Below are positions 17,355-25,472 of a stretch of DNA of 48,509 bases, piece after piece (position 1 is the stretch's first letter; each line of letters opens with the position of its first letter). The stretch comes from an uncultured Verrucomicrobiota bacterium (lineage in GTDB: Bacteria; Verrucomicrobiota; Verrucomicrobiia; Opitutales; Seribacteraceae), in assembly GCA_902569115.1 (NCBI GenBank), contig CACFTI010000015.1, positions 1 through 48,509 on the forward strand. Direction: 5' to 3'. Under the pieces are notes generated by a model, which saw nothing but the letters and a program-made list of their open reading frames with translations, did not search any database and had not been told where the DNA came from. The translations under genes were made by a program, and so were the position numbers.

Positions 17355-18850
17355 GAATCTCCTGATTCCAGTACCCATTTCTTAATAGTTCTCTGATCCA
17401 CCCCCAAGAGTCGTGCAGCCTCTCTGTAACTGCCGGCATTCTCGTAAGCCTTTTTTGCATATACCCGGCTCCAACCGTTTAAACTAAGCTTAGTATTCGC
17501 GAAGACTTTTTTAATATCGAATTCTATTTCACTACCCTGCCCCAAAGGAACAAATTCATCATGCACAATGATATTTCTTACCGCCTGTTCCAACTCTCTA
17601 AAATTACCCGGCCAAGGATAATTTTCAGGGATAACCGATCGCAATCTATAAACAACTTTTGAGCTGAGTTCCTTTGCCCCTTGCCCACCAAAAAGCTTAG
17701 AGCAAATATAATACACTGAATTTTCAATTTCTTTTGGATTCACAGAAAGAATATCCCTGAGAGCAATGGTATTTACCTGATCTCCGCATAGGCGGTAAAA
17801 AAAATCTTCACGGATCCTTCCCTGCCTAACCTCCATACTTAAGTCACGATGAGTCGCAGCTATAATTTTCCCCTCATAAAAAGAAGGCGAATCTTTGCCG
17901 ATTGCCTGAAATTCGCCAGACTGTAATATTCTAAGCAACTTCACCTGTATGGATTCCGGCACTTCTCCAATTTCATCGAGAAAGACTGTTCCATACTGAC
18001 CAGCTGTTTTAAAAATCCCTGGGTGGTCACGCATTGCACCGGTAAAGGACCCTTTCCGATGACCAAACAACTCTGATTCAATTAAGGTCTCCGTTAAAGC
18101 TGACAAATTGACCGGACAAAAACTCTTAATGGGATTGGATGCAAATTGCCCACTTTTGGGGTCATAAGGAATAAACCTGGATAAACCGATTGCTCTGGCC
18201 ACAATTTCTTTCCCTGATCCGGTTGGACCAAGAATTAAAGTCGGAAACCTCCCCACGGATTGATGCATCCACTGCTGATAACTGAGCATGTCCTTGGTGA
18301 AAACACTCTCCCACACTCTAGCCCTCAGGGCCCTCATGGGTTCACTCCATCCTACGATCTGATTGTAAAGGCAGAGAAAGGCTCTCCTCAATTGATAAAA
18401 GCAGGCAAAAAGATGCTCAGGCTTTTCCCAAAGAGCACTTCTAGCTCCCTTGACCAAAGATCTTCTTCGTTTAATACCAGATTCTATTTTTCTAAATAGT
18501 TTTCGATTTGAAATCGAATCTGATTCCTTGGATTCAATTAAAGCATCCAAATCATCCACGTGCTCATGATAGAGAGAAAAATATGCCAAAGATGCCATCT
18601 GTTCGGCCCTTACAGACGACTCATAACCATTTACCATACCCGAAAGGAGTGAGTGTTCTCCCTGCTCAACCCAATAAAGAACCTGATTAAACTCCTTCGT
18701 GAACTTTGAGTTTGTTTCTTGAAGATTTTCAGTCCACCCCATCTGAATGATAATGGCCCCTTCAATTTCATCCCTTTTTTCTGCGAACGGATTAACGAAA
18801 GCAAGAGAATGAATGTTTTCTAATAAGAAATCCAGCTTCGACTTTTCCAT
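17351..18850 (-). CDS. Sigma-54-dependent transcriptional activator (enhancer-binding protein)
   Basis: The AAA+ core has Walker A GPTGSGKE (residues ~208-215 counted from ATG 18850), the sigma-54 contact loop GSFTGA (~267-272; canonical GAFTGA), Walker B TVFLDEIGEVP and ATHRDLSMEVRQGRIREDFFYRL. A Fis-type helix-turn-helix closes the protein (SYREAARLLGVDQRTIKKWV). The N-terminal ~200 residues are mostly helical and match no receiver, GAF or PAS pattern I can see; they contain a basic stretch IKRRRSLVKGARS. A TTG at 18871 is an alternative start, but it would lie inside the palindrome region; the ATG is preferred. The protein is divergent from the operon at 19020-23810, for which it is the likely regulator. 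Confidence 0.9.
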   Translation of the reverse strand: MEKSKLDFLLENIHSLAFVNPFAEKRDEIEGAIIIQMGWTENLQETNSKFTKEFNQVLYWVEQGEHSLLSGMVNGYESSVRAEQMASLAYFSLYHEHVDDLDALIESKESDSISNRKLFRKIESGIKRRRSLVKGARSALWEKPEHLFACFYQLRRAFLCLYNQIVGWSEPMRALRARVWESVFTKDMLSYQQWMHQSVGRFPTLILGPTGSGKEIVARAIGLSRFIPYDPKSGQFASNPIKSFCPVNLSALTETLIESELFGHRKGSFTGAMRDHPGIFKTAGQYGTVFLDEIGEVPESIQVKLLRILQSGEFQAIGKDSPSFYEGKIIAATHRDLSMEVRQGRIREDFFYRLCGDQVNTIALRDILSVNPKEIENSVYYICSKLFGGQGAKELSSKVVYRLRSVIPENYPWPGNFRELEQAVRNIIVHDEFVPLGQGSEIEFDIKKVFANTKLSLNGWSRVYAKKAYENAGSYREAARLLGVDQRTIKKWVLESGDS

Positions 18851-18851
18851 A

Positions 18852-18866
18852 TTACAAATTTTGTAA
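18852..18866. promoter_or_regulatory. Perfect 15-base palindrome, candidate enhancer/operator site for the sigma-54 activator
   Basis: TTACAAATTTTGTAA is a perfect inverted repeat with one central base. It begins one base upstream of the activator's ATG (minus strand) and its centre lies about 118 bases from the -12 element of the divergent operon, the normal distance for an upstream activating sequence. A direct repeat GTAACA at 18863 and 18873 is spaced by ten bases, one helical turn. Binding here could both activate the operon and repress the activator's own gene. Confidence 0.5.
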
Positions 18867-18963
18867 CACAAGGTAACATTTAATGAAATACGAAAGTTGA
18901 AACAAAATCAATGCTTTCTCATAAAGCCCTAACAATCATATATTTAAATAAATGAAATAAAGC

Positions 18964-18978
18964 TGGCATGATAATTGT
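18964..18978 (+). promoter_or_regulatory. Sigma-54 (-24/-12) promoter candidate
   Basis: TGGCATG, a four-base spacer and TTGT reproduce the sigma-54 pattern TGGCACG-N4-TTGC with two mismatches; the invariant GG of -24 and the G of -12 are in place and are separated correctly (GG-N10-GT). Transcription would begin near 18989, leaving a ~31-base leader before ATG 19020. The adjacent divergent gene encodes a sigma-54 activator, which strengthens the call. Confidence 0.65.
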
Positions 18979-19019
18979 TAATTACGATCTAATTTTTGAC
19001 AAATTAACATATCCAAAAA

Positions 19020-19796
19020 ATGAAAACTAGAACTATACAAGCAGGACTTATAATTTTTTTATCCCTTGCATCAATAGGTTGCCAGACTCACTCCGTTCAA
19101 ATGACATCCGGTAAAAAATACTTGTCGCACTACGCTGACTACGATGCGAATGAAACGAACGCAAGCGATCTGAACGAAGAGCTTAAGGCAATAGCTAGCA
19201 TTGAACCTTCCCTGGAGTTTCCATCTAGGATCGGTTTAGTAAAACTTTTCAATGGTAGAATAACAAACTTAGCAGCTCAGGAAGTCGAGGCATGGGAAGA
19301 AGCAAAAAGTGCGATGGGTGATGAGTTTGGCGATTTCATTCCCGTAAACCCAATGATTTCCGAAATGGTCTACACTCCTCGAAAAACGAATGGCAAATCA
19401 AAGGACACCCCTTCTGATATATTCCGTAAAGTCCGACTAGGTGCGGCAAGACAACACTTGGACTATATACTTATTTACGAAGTTTTCTCCGAGACAAAAA
19501 CAACTAAACTTGCCTCTTCTGTTGCAAACTGGACGATTATAGGAGGATATTTTGTCCCATCCCGTGAAATAGAAACATCCGGTTTCGCCAACGCCCTTTT
19601 ACTTGATGTACGAAACGGTTATCCCTACGGCACGGCAAGTGCGACATTAAGTGCCACTGAATTTTCCGCAAGTCAGACCTATCGGGACAAATCAAGAAAC
19701 TTGGCTGACAAAAACCTCCTTTCTACAGTGATCAAACTTATACCTGAAGTTCAAAAAATGATTAAAAAACTCATCAAAGAATCAAAACAAGCTTAA
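19020..19796 (+). CDS. Lipoprotein resembling the rhombotail (rhombotarget) lipoprotein family
   Basis: The signal peptide ends in a lipobox-like LASIGC, with Cys21 as the predicted lipidated residue. The mature ~237 residues include RIGLVKLFNG, a central LDYILIYEVFSETKTTK, SVANWTIIGGYFVPSREIE, and FANALLLDVRNGYPYGT. The pattern of a WTI-G-Y-VP segment followed by a DVR/DVS strand recalls rhombotail-type lipoproteins, which in some bacteria accompany the rhombosortase system. No GlyGly-CTERM-like tail is present here, so the resemblance is to the core only and is tentative. It is the first gene behind the sigma-54 promoter at 18964-18978 and precedes the next gene by eight bases. Confidence 0.7.
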   Translation: MKTRTIQAGLIIFLSLASIGCQTHSVQMTSGKKYLSHYADYDANETNASDLNEELKAIASIEPSLEFPSRIGLVKLFNGRITNLAAQEVEAWEEAKSAMGDEFGDFIPVNPMISEMVYTPRKTNGKSKDTPSDIFRKVRLGAARQHLDYILIYEVFSETKTTKLASSVANWTIIGGYFVPSREIETSGFANALLLDVRNGYPYGTASATLSATEFSASQTYRDKSRNLADKNLLSTVIKLIPEVQKMIKKLIKESKQA

Positions 19797-19804
19797 GAGA
19801 TTAA

Positions 19805-20716
19805 ATGAATCGGACCATGAACCGGAAGAAAATCAAAATTGTTGCATTTAGCTTTACAGTGGGATTCGCTTTTTCAAACCATTCCTTGGCAACAGATCAA
19901 ATTATTGCCCATCCCAACTCGCAAGAATTATTAGATGAGTTGAATATTGCAAGGGACCTGAAACAAAAAAAACATGATCATTATGAAATAAATAAATGGA
20001 AACCGAGTTTCCAGAAACTCCTGAAGGAAAACGGGGAAAAACGGTCAACGGTTCGTCGGCAGGCGAAAGACTCTTTGGTCGAATATCTGGCCAGACTTAC
20101 CACGACTTATGTACTCCTTCCTGAGAATCATCCTTTATTCCCAAAAGTGAAAGAAGAATTAATTGCCCAACATCCGGAAAATTGCAAAAAAAAGTTAACT
20201 GAATCCTATCATAATCAACTCTCTCTGATTTCTAACGCATGCCATCCTGAGTTGATCAAAGGAAGGATACTCCCTAAAAAAGCCTCTTTTTTGGCCAAGC
20301 TACTCAAACCAACTGGCAGAATTAAATTTGAGGATCGGATGCGTTTCATTGGAATTACCGTTAAGCCTTCAAAATGGAATATTCAAGCGGACTATTCAAT
20401 TGCCCAACTTCGTGCTGGAAACATTTACAATGCCCGAAAGGAAAACGAAAAATTATTAAAAAAATCCACCAAGCTATCGGAAGGACAAGGAAGAGGCTTG
20501 AGATACAGAACTGAACGAAATGTCCGAACTTTTAAATCACTGAATCGTGAATTTATAATACATCGTGCATTAATTGAAGCACACGCTAAAAAGCATCAGG
20601 AAGCCAAGGAATTTCTCTCAAAAGCATTGCAAATACACGAGGTGGACGAAATCAAAAAAAGTCAGTCATTCATTATCGGGGAAATCGAATCCCTGATCAA
20701 ATCCTCAAAAAAATAA
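19805..20716 (+). CDS. Exported protein of unknown function with helical repeats
   Basis: I do not recognise this 303-residue protein. A basic N-terminus followed by a hydrophobic stretch (IVAFSFTVGFAFSNHSLA) looks like a signal peptide with cleavage near residue 30. ATG 19817 (MNRKK) is an equally good start, four codons later. The mature part is highly basic and helical; its C-terminal third (SIAQLRAGNIYNARKENEKL and then EAHAKKHQEAKEFLSKALQI) has the spacing of tetratricopeptide-like repeats, suggesting a periplasmic scaffold. It ends at an A-rich run, TCA-AAA-AAA-TAA, overlapping the frame of the next gene. Confidence 0.65.
   Translation: MNRTMNRKKIKIVAFSFTVGFAFSNHSLATDQIIAHPNSQELLDELNIARDLKQKKHDHYEINKWKPSFQKLLKENGEKRSTVRRQAKDSLVEYLARLTTTYVLLPENHPLFPKVKEELIAQHPENCKKKLTESYHNQLSLISNACHPELIKGRILPKKASFLAKLLKPTGRIKFEDRMRFIGITVKPSKWNIQADYSIAQLRAGNIYNARKENEKLLKKSTKLSEGQGRGLRYRTERNVRTFKSLNREFIIHRALIEAHAKKHQEAKEFLSKALQIHEVDEIKKSQSFIIGEIESLIKSSKK
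20707..20713 (+). other. A7 run at a gene boundary, possible -1 frameshift site
   Basis: The last sense codons of the 19805-20716 gene read tcA-AAA-AAA-TAA, so the seven As have the A_AAA_AAA form of a slippery heptamer immediately before the stop. A -1 slip here would enter the frame of the next gene (ATA at 20713 onward, through 20743 to 20997) with no stop, fusing the two products. It could equally be an assembly homopolymer error or a chance run. No downstream stimulatory structure was evident. Confidence 0.35.
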
Positions 20717-20742
20717 AACATTCATTCGCCCGACGTCTTTGC

Positions 20743-20997
20743 TTGGATTCATTTATCTTCATGAGTGGTTGCTCCACAAACCCAAAAATATTTTTCCTTA
20801 CGGACGAAGCAACTCGTCTAGCTTATGAGATCGAGTCAGCCTCACTCAAGCTAGAGTCTTCCGACAAAACAGTACCAAAATTATTAACACGCCATCGACT
20901 TACATGGGTGGTGGAAAAACTCTTCGCGGAAATAAAACCATTGAAACTAGATCCATTCGTTAACTTACTTCATTTCAAAATCCTGAAAGCAATATGA
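20743..20997 (+). CDS. Small protein with lipoprotein-like N-terminus, start uncertain
   Basis: I do not recognise this gene, but it lies within the operon and its 3' end overlaps the next start by ATGA. With a TTG start at 20743 the protein is 84 residues and begins MDSFIFMSGCSTNP; FMSGC looks like a lipobox but the preceding signal segment is too short. Continuing the same frame upstream gives KHSFARRLCLDSF, a basic plus hydrophobic segment that completes a lipoprotein signal peptide, but its only possible starts are rare codons (ATA 20713 or ATC 20701). ATG 20761 (MSGCSTN) would give a 78-residue cytoplasmic product. The alternative is production as a frameshift extension of the previous gene. 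Confidence 0.5.
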   Translation: MDSFIFMSGCSTNPKIFFLTDEATRLAYEIESASLKLESSDKTVPKLLTRHRLTWVVEKLFAEIKPLKLDPFVNLLHFKILKAI

Positions 20998-23810
20998 AAT
21001 TAAAAATCCTTATTATCTTTCTGCTCCCCTATTTTTTACATGCCGACAGTTTTTTAACCTTAAGAGTATCGGATCTATCATTCAGAAAAGGAGAAGAACC
21101 ACCTGTACATATTGATAACACAACGCCTTACGCCTTAAAATATTCGAGAAACCTCAGGACTTACATCCCCAGCAACCTACCCTATTTCAGAACCGAAGAC
21201 GCTACTGAAGCTTTCATTTCATTCGAAAAACAGGGCGGAGGTCGCACTAGTTTTTCACACAGCGATATAGTTCTTTGCTTTCGCAACCCTAAACCAAAAA
21301 TTGAGGGCCAGCTCTTTCTCCACCAAAAACCAGATGGTTGGAGACCCTTCCCTTTCACTTTTGAAAAAAAAGGCAGCAAAAACCTCTCACCGGAGCAAAG
21401 GAGTGAAGAGGAGTTCCTTAAGCACAGAACAATTCGATATAAATGGCTGCAGGAAATAGATGTTCCAGGTACGGCCTGGTTTAGGCACCAAGTTGCAAAA
21501 GACAACATCCGACTGGCCAAAATTCGCAAAGAGCCGAAACCTGAAACACATAATCATAACAACCGTCCAATGATCCGACCCACACGCAATACTGAGTTGG
21601 AAAACAGCATGGATTTATTTTCCGGTGGACGGGCAATCAGTGAAAACCTCCAGCTTAATCGTGAACTACGCCTTTCAAATGATGAACAAAATCGTACCAT
21701 CCCGGTCTCATCGGTTACCGGAATCACAATCGATGAGATACCGTGGAAGGAGTGGATGGAAGATGAAAAACCAAAACTTGATTCAATTGCCTCAATTTTG
21801 CCACACGATCAACACGCCATCATTTTCTCATCTTATTCGAGCATGCTCGAAGTTATGGACGAAGCAACCGCTCGAGGGACTCCATTACTCCGCTTAAGTG
21901 AAGACCGAGCAGAAAGTGCCCGCTCAAAAGAAAAATACTCCCAGCAGCTCTGCCTACCAGTTGACCAATTTTCCCGCATCCTCGGACCAAAACTGATTTC
22001 ATCTGTCGCGATTACCGGCAGCGATCCATTTTTACGCACCGGAACTTCCCTTACTCTCATTTTTGAAGCCAAGCAAAAAGAAGCACTACTGGCGGCTCTT
22101 ACATTGCACAGGATGCAGGCGAAGGAAAAATTCCCTCAAGCCAAGCCAGTATCGGGGAAAATTCCAAAATCAGCAAAGTACAAGTATGAAGGAATTGCCT
22201 CCCCTGACCGAACAATCAGGAGTTTTGTAAGTTCATTCAATGGATTTGTCGTCGTAACCAATTCGATTGAACAGCTTAGCCGCCTGGCCAGGGTATTTGA
22301 TAAAAAAGACACCAAGTTAGCCTCTCTTGAAGAGTACCACTTCTTTCGTCAGCGATATCAAATTACTCCAGATAACAAAGAAGATGCCTTTCTCATGATT
22401 ACCGATGCAACCATACGCCGATGGTGTGGGCCGGAATGGAGAATCGGAGCATCCCGGCGGACAAGAGCAGCAGCAGCGATTGCCGAGCTGCAAGCACGCC
22501 ATGAAAGCGGATCGCCATTGAACGCAAAAGAATTTCCTGAATTGGGAAAAGTTTCGGTGATAAATGGGCAAGTACAGAGTTCCAAATTTGGAAACCTTTC
22601 GTTTCTAAAATCAGTCAATGAATTGAGTATCACAAAAATTACACCCGCTGAAAAAATGGCGTATGAGTTCTTTCGTGATCGTTACCAAAGTCATTGGTCA
22701 AAATACTTCGACCCCATTTCCGCACAACTGAGTATTGACGGCGAAAAAGTTCAGGGTGACCTTTCAATCCTCCCGCTTATCGGAGGCACGGATTACCGCA
22801 ATATGATTCAAACAGTTGGAGAAGTGAAACTAAAGCCAGAATCAGGTGATCCTCACCCTGAAACTGTCCTCCACTGGGCAAGTGCTCTCGACATGAACTC
22901 ACCTCGTTTCAAGCAGGCCAGTAATTTTGCAGCGATTATGGCTCCCTCATTGGGCGTTGGGGCATTCAGTTGGGTGGGAGAATCTTTTTCCTTTTACATG
23001 GACGAATCTCCTTTTTTCGAGGATATGCAAAAAGCTTTTCGTGATGGTGGCATGAAGGAATTGGAAAATTTTTCTGAAAAAAACCTGGGACGGATTCCAC
23101 TAGGCATGAATGTGGAAGTACGTAACCCGTTTAAACTTACAGCATTCTTAGCAGGATTGCGGGCATGGATCGAACAGACTGCTCCAGGCATGACGGTGTG
23201 GAGTAATCATTCACATAAAGGACAGGGCTATGTTAAGATTGCTCCCGGCAAAGGCCTCGAGGATAGCCTTGTCAAGGAGGGATCAGTTCCCATTGCCTTA
23301 TTTTATGTTCCTTCCCCCAAACTTCTAACGGTCAGTCTTAGTGAAAAAATAATTCAGCAAGCAATTGAGCGAAACATTCTTCGTCGAGACAAAAACGCCA
23401 CACTTCCAAAAGCAAACTGGGATGGAATGAGTTTAGCACTATTGGCATCCAAACCCATTCCTTCAATGTTCGACCTTACGATGGGACAAAATACCATTAA
23501 CGGATTACAAAGAAAATCATGGAATAACCTTCATGCTCTTAATGAATGGCGTATTGTTCTAAATAAAAAAGATCCTTTGACTTACCATCAAAAAGTTTGG
23601 CAAACCGATCTGATTTGTCCGGGAGGCGGGAAATATGTGTGGAATGAAAAGTTTAAGACTTACGAATCCACGGTCTTTGGACATCCTGCCAAGTCGAAAA
23701 GGCCAAACACGATTAGTATTCTTGGTAACTGGAGCAAGGTCGACTTTGGTATAAATTTTGAAAATGACGGATTGCGCGTAAAAGCAAAATTGGAAAAGAA
23801 TGCAAAATAA
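20994..23810 (+). CDS. Large exported protein of unknown function (938 residues)
   Basis: The signal peptide is short and clear (MKLKILIIFLLPYFLHADS). The mature protein is long, with no transmembrane segment, and I cannot assign a family. Segments such as SILPHDQHAIIFSSYSSMLEVM and LISSVAITGSDPFLRTGTSLTLIFEA have the style of large DUF3352/DUF4836-like proteins that start with a 'pressure point' of the type lPaDa..vif. Predicted strands alternate with helices, and the region of residues ~155-250 is charged and probably flexible. The start overlaps the upstream stop by ATGA, so translation is coupled. It ends the sigma-54-linked operon, about 4.8 kb in length, 16 bases before a convergent gene. 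Confidence 0.75.
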   Translation: MKLKILIIFLLPYFLHADSFLTLRVSDLSFRKGEEPPVHIDNTTPYALKYSRNLRTYIPSNLPYFRTEDATEAFISFEKQGGGRTSFSHSDIVLCFRNPKPKIEGQLFLHQKPDGWRPFPFTFEKKGSKNLSPEQRSEEEFLKHRTIRYKWLQEIDVPGTAWFRHQVAKDNIRLAKIRKEPKPETHNHNNRPMIRPTRNTELENSMDLFSGGRAISENLQLNRELRLSNDEQNRTIPVSSVTGITIDEIPWKEWMEDEKPKLDSIASILPHDQHAIIFSSYSSMLEVMDEATARGTPLLRLSEDRAESARSKEKYSQQLCLPVDQFSRILGPKLISSVAITGSDPFLRTGTSLTLIFEAKQKEALLAALTLHRMQAKEKFPQAKPVSGKIPKSAKYKYEGIASPDRTIRSFVSSFNGFVVVTNSIEQLSRLARVFDKKDTKLASLEEYHFFRQRYQITPDNKEDAFLMITDATIRRWCGPEWRIGASRRTRAAAAIAELQARHESGSPLNAKEFPELGKVSVINGQVQSSKFGNLSFLKSVNELSITKITPAEKMAYEFFRDRYQSHWSKYFDPISAQLSIDGEKVQGDLSILPLIGGTDYRNMIQTVGEVKLKPESGDPHPETVLHWASALDMNSPRFKQASNFAAIMAPSLGVGAFSWVGESFSFYMDESPFFEDMQKAFRDGGMKELENFSEKNLGRIPLGMNVEVRNPFKLTAFLAGLRAWIEQTAPGMTVWSNHSHKGQGYVKIAPGKGLEDSLVKEGSVPIALFYVPSPKLLTVSLSEKIIQQAIERNILRRDKNATLPKANWDGMSLALLASKPIPSMFDLTMGQNTINGLQRKSWNNLHALNEWRIVLNKKDPLTYHQKVWQTDLICPGGGKYVWNEKFKTYESTVFGHPAKSKRPNTISILGNWSKVDFGINFENDGLRVKAKLEKNAK

Positions 23811-23826
23811 AGATTAGATAAGAACC

Positions 23827-24948
23827 TCAAGACATCTGACTCTTAGCATCTTCAAGTGACTCAAAAATCTGAGCTTCTTCACAACCATCGAGATTCTTCC
23901 ACATTTCTGAATCTTCTCCTGTCGCCACAAATGCCAAATTGAAAGGACTACCCATTTCTTCGATAAGTTCAGCAAACTCGCCCACCAACTCGACCGAATC
24001 CTCTCCTGCCTCATCCAAGACTGATAAATCGATGATTACATTTTCAATCCCATCATTAATAGTGGAGTGCAACCGCGAAGAATAGCTGCCTTTGATATCT
24101 TCAAGCAATTCAGAAGTAATTATTTTCGGCACACGAAAAAATAAAATATTTTCTTCAAGGTCAAAATATTGATCGGACGCATCAAGGTTCAGGATATCGT
24201 AAAGAATAGTACAAACTTTATTTTTTTCCAGCGGCTTTACTATAATTTGGGAAAATCCGGAATCCGTGGCCTTTTTCAAAGCAGGCTCGTCTCCTTTAAT
24301 GATCATTGCAACAACAGGAACATTTGAAAATTTTGAATTAGATTTAAGTTTTCGCCTTAATTCAATGGCTCCATCGTCGGGCAACGAAGAGCTTACAATA
24401 AAAGCATTATAATCCTGAGACTCGGACATGGAAACTGCTGAAGCAATATCACCTGCACCTTCAACCAACCAACCAGGTTCTGCGGCAAACCCCTTAATCT
24501 GCTTAATAATCATAGGCTTATCATCGATAACTAAAATCCGCACCTTTTGATCTTCATCCTCTGCTAATGAGGACGCTGATATGCTCTTAAGAATGTCATT
24601 TCGAGTATTACCTTGGATTGCGACCGCGTTCATTCTGGATAATCGACGGCCTAAATTCCGAATCATTTTTACGGCAAACTTAGGGTTTTCCTCGACAAAT
24701 GTGTTTAAGCCCATGTCAAAATATTTAACAGACACATTAGTTTTGGCGCGGATGGAGGCATCTCGTTTAGCCAATAGTAATTCGCTCAACTCTCCAAACA
24801 TTGCACCTTTGAGATTAATTTCATTGAGCACCTTCTCGCTTCTTACAACTTCCAATTCACCTAACTCCAGTATGTAAAAACCTTTTCCCATTTCACCCTC
24901 TTTAATAATGTAGTCACCAGCGTTAAAATGTTTTGTTTCGTATATCAT
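23827..24948 (-). CDS. cNMP-binding / receiver-like / STAS-like three-domain regulator
   Basis: Residues ~1-115 form a cyclic-nucleotide-binding domain: GDYIIKEGEMGKGFYILELG and the phosphate-binding cassette FGELSELLLAKRDASIRA with its Arg. Residues ~137-255 form a receiver-like domain with the acidic pair Asp142-Asp143 (ILVIDDKP) and Lys238 (IIVKPLEK), but the phospho-acceptor position is occupied by Ser186 (FIVSSSLPDD). Residues ~275-373 look like a STAS (anti-sigma antagonist) domain (NVIIDLSVLDEAGEDSV), where the usual Ser/Thr is replaced by EAG. There is no DNA-binding or enzymatic output domain, so it is probably a protein-protein signalling hub sensing cAMP or c-di-GMP. It is convergent with the preceding operon. 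Confidence 0.75.
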   Translation of the reverse strand: MIYETKHFNAGDYIIKEGEMGKGFYILELGELEVVRSEKVLNEINLKGAMFGELSELLLAKRDASIRAKTNVSVKYFDMGLNTFVEENPKFAVKMIRNLGRRLSRMNAVAIQGNTRNDILKSISASSLAEDEDQKVRILVIDDKPMIIKQIKGFAAEPGWLVEGAGDIASAVSMSESQDYNAFIVSSSLPDDGAIELRRKLKSNSKFSNVPVVAMIIKGDEPALKKATDSGFSQIIVKPLEKNKVCTILYDILNLDASDQYFDLEENILFFRVPKIITSELLEDIKGSYSSRLHSTINDGIENVIIDLSVLDEAGEDSVELVGEFAELIEEMGSPFNLAFVATGEDSEMWKNLDGCEEAQIFESLEDAKSQMS

Positions 24949-25029
24949 TTTTTGATTTTAGTTTGAAGATTCAGTCCATCCTGATCATGTATTCGGCAAA
25001 AGCAAGTAATCCTGCTCTGTTTGCAAATC

Positions 25030-25458
25030 TTACCTTTCATTAAGGAAAGAGTCTAATTTTTGATTAACCATCTTTTTCTCAACTGGAGATAGGGCACGAT
25101 ACCCTCTTCCCAAAGGCCAACCATACCCCCATCGATACCATGTTGGAAAATAAGGTTCACCACCCGTGCGGACTGCCTGGTACATTAGTTCCGCAAGTTC
25201 TGATTTACCTGTTTTCTTTTCGACACATTTTTTAAAAGCTAAATCTGCGGCTTCTCTCTCTTCTCTCGTGCCACCCTGCCAGTAAGCAATATCATGTTTA
25301 AAGCAACAATCCTTCCACAGTTCAGGGTTTTCGAAAGTACCATCGATAAACAAGCTACATCCATCACTGGTGAAATTGGACAACTGAATGGAATCTTCTT
25401 CCTTACACCCGTAAAGAAAAGATAGAACCGAGAAGAAGAATAGCAGTCTTATGATCAT
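25030..25458 (-). CDS. Lipoprotein with phospholipase A2-like CCxxHD motif
   Basis: The ATG at 25458 (MIIRLLFFFSV) is chosen over an upstream TTG at 25467 and starts a signal peptide with lipobox LYGC. The mature protein carries DCCFKHDIAYWQGGT, which matches the secretory phospholipase A2 active-site pattern CCxxHDxxY (His and Asp catalytic), preceded by SDGCSLFIDGT. The canonical calcium loop YGCxCG is not evident, so catalysis is uncertain. Lipase-like, toxin-like or structural roles are all possible; bacterial homologues are often left as hypothetical. It is 14 bases from the end of the mechanosensitive-channel gene on the same strand and probably shares its transcript. Confidence 0.65.
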   Translation of the reverse strand: MIIRLLFFFSVLSFLYGCKEEDSIQLSNFTSDGCSLFIDGTFENPELWKDCCFKHDIAYWQGGTREEREAADLAFKKCVEKKTGKSELAELMYQAVRTGGEPYFPTWYRWGYGWPLGRGYRALSPVEKKMVNQKLDSFLNER

Positions 25459-25472
25459 CCAAAACAAAAAGA

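Noticed and set aside
18851-18871. TTG 18871 as the activator start
   Set aside because: It would run through the palindrome and add a short unlikely N-terminus; ATG 18850 is preferred.
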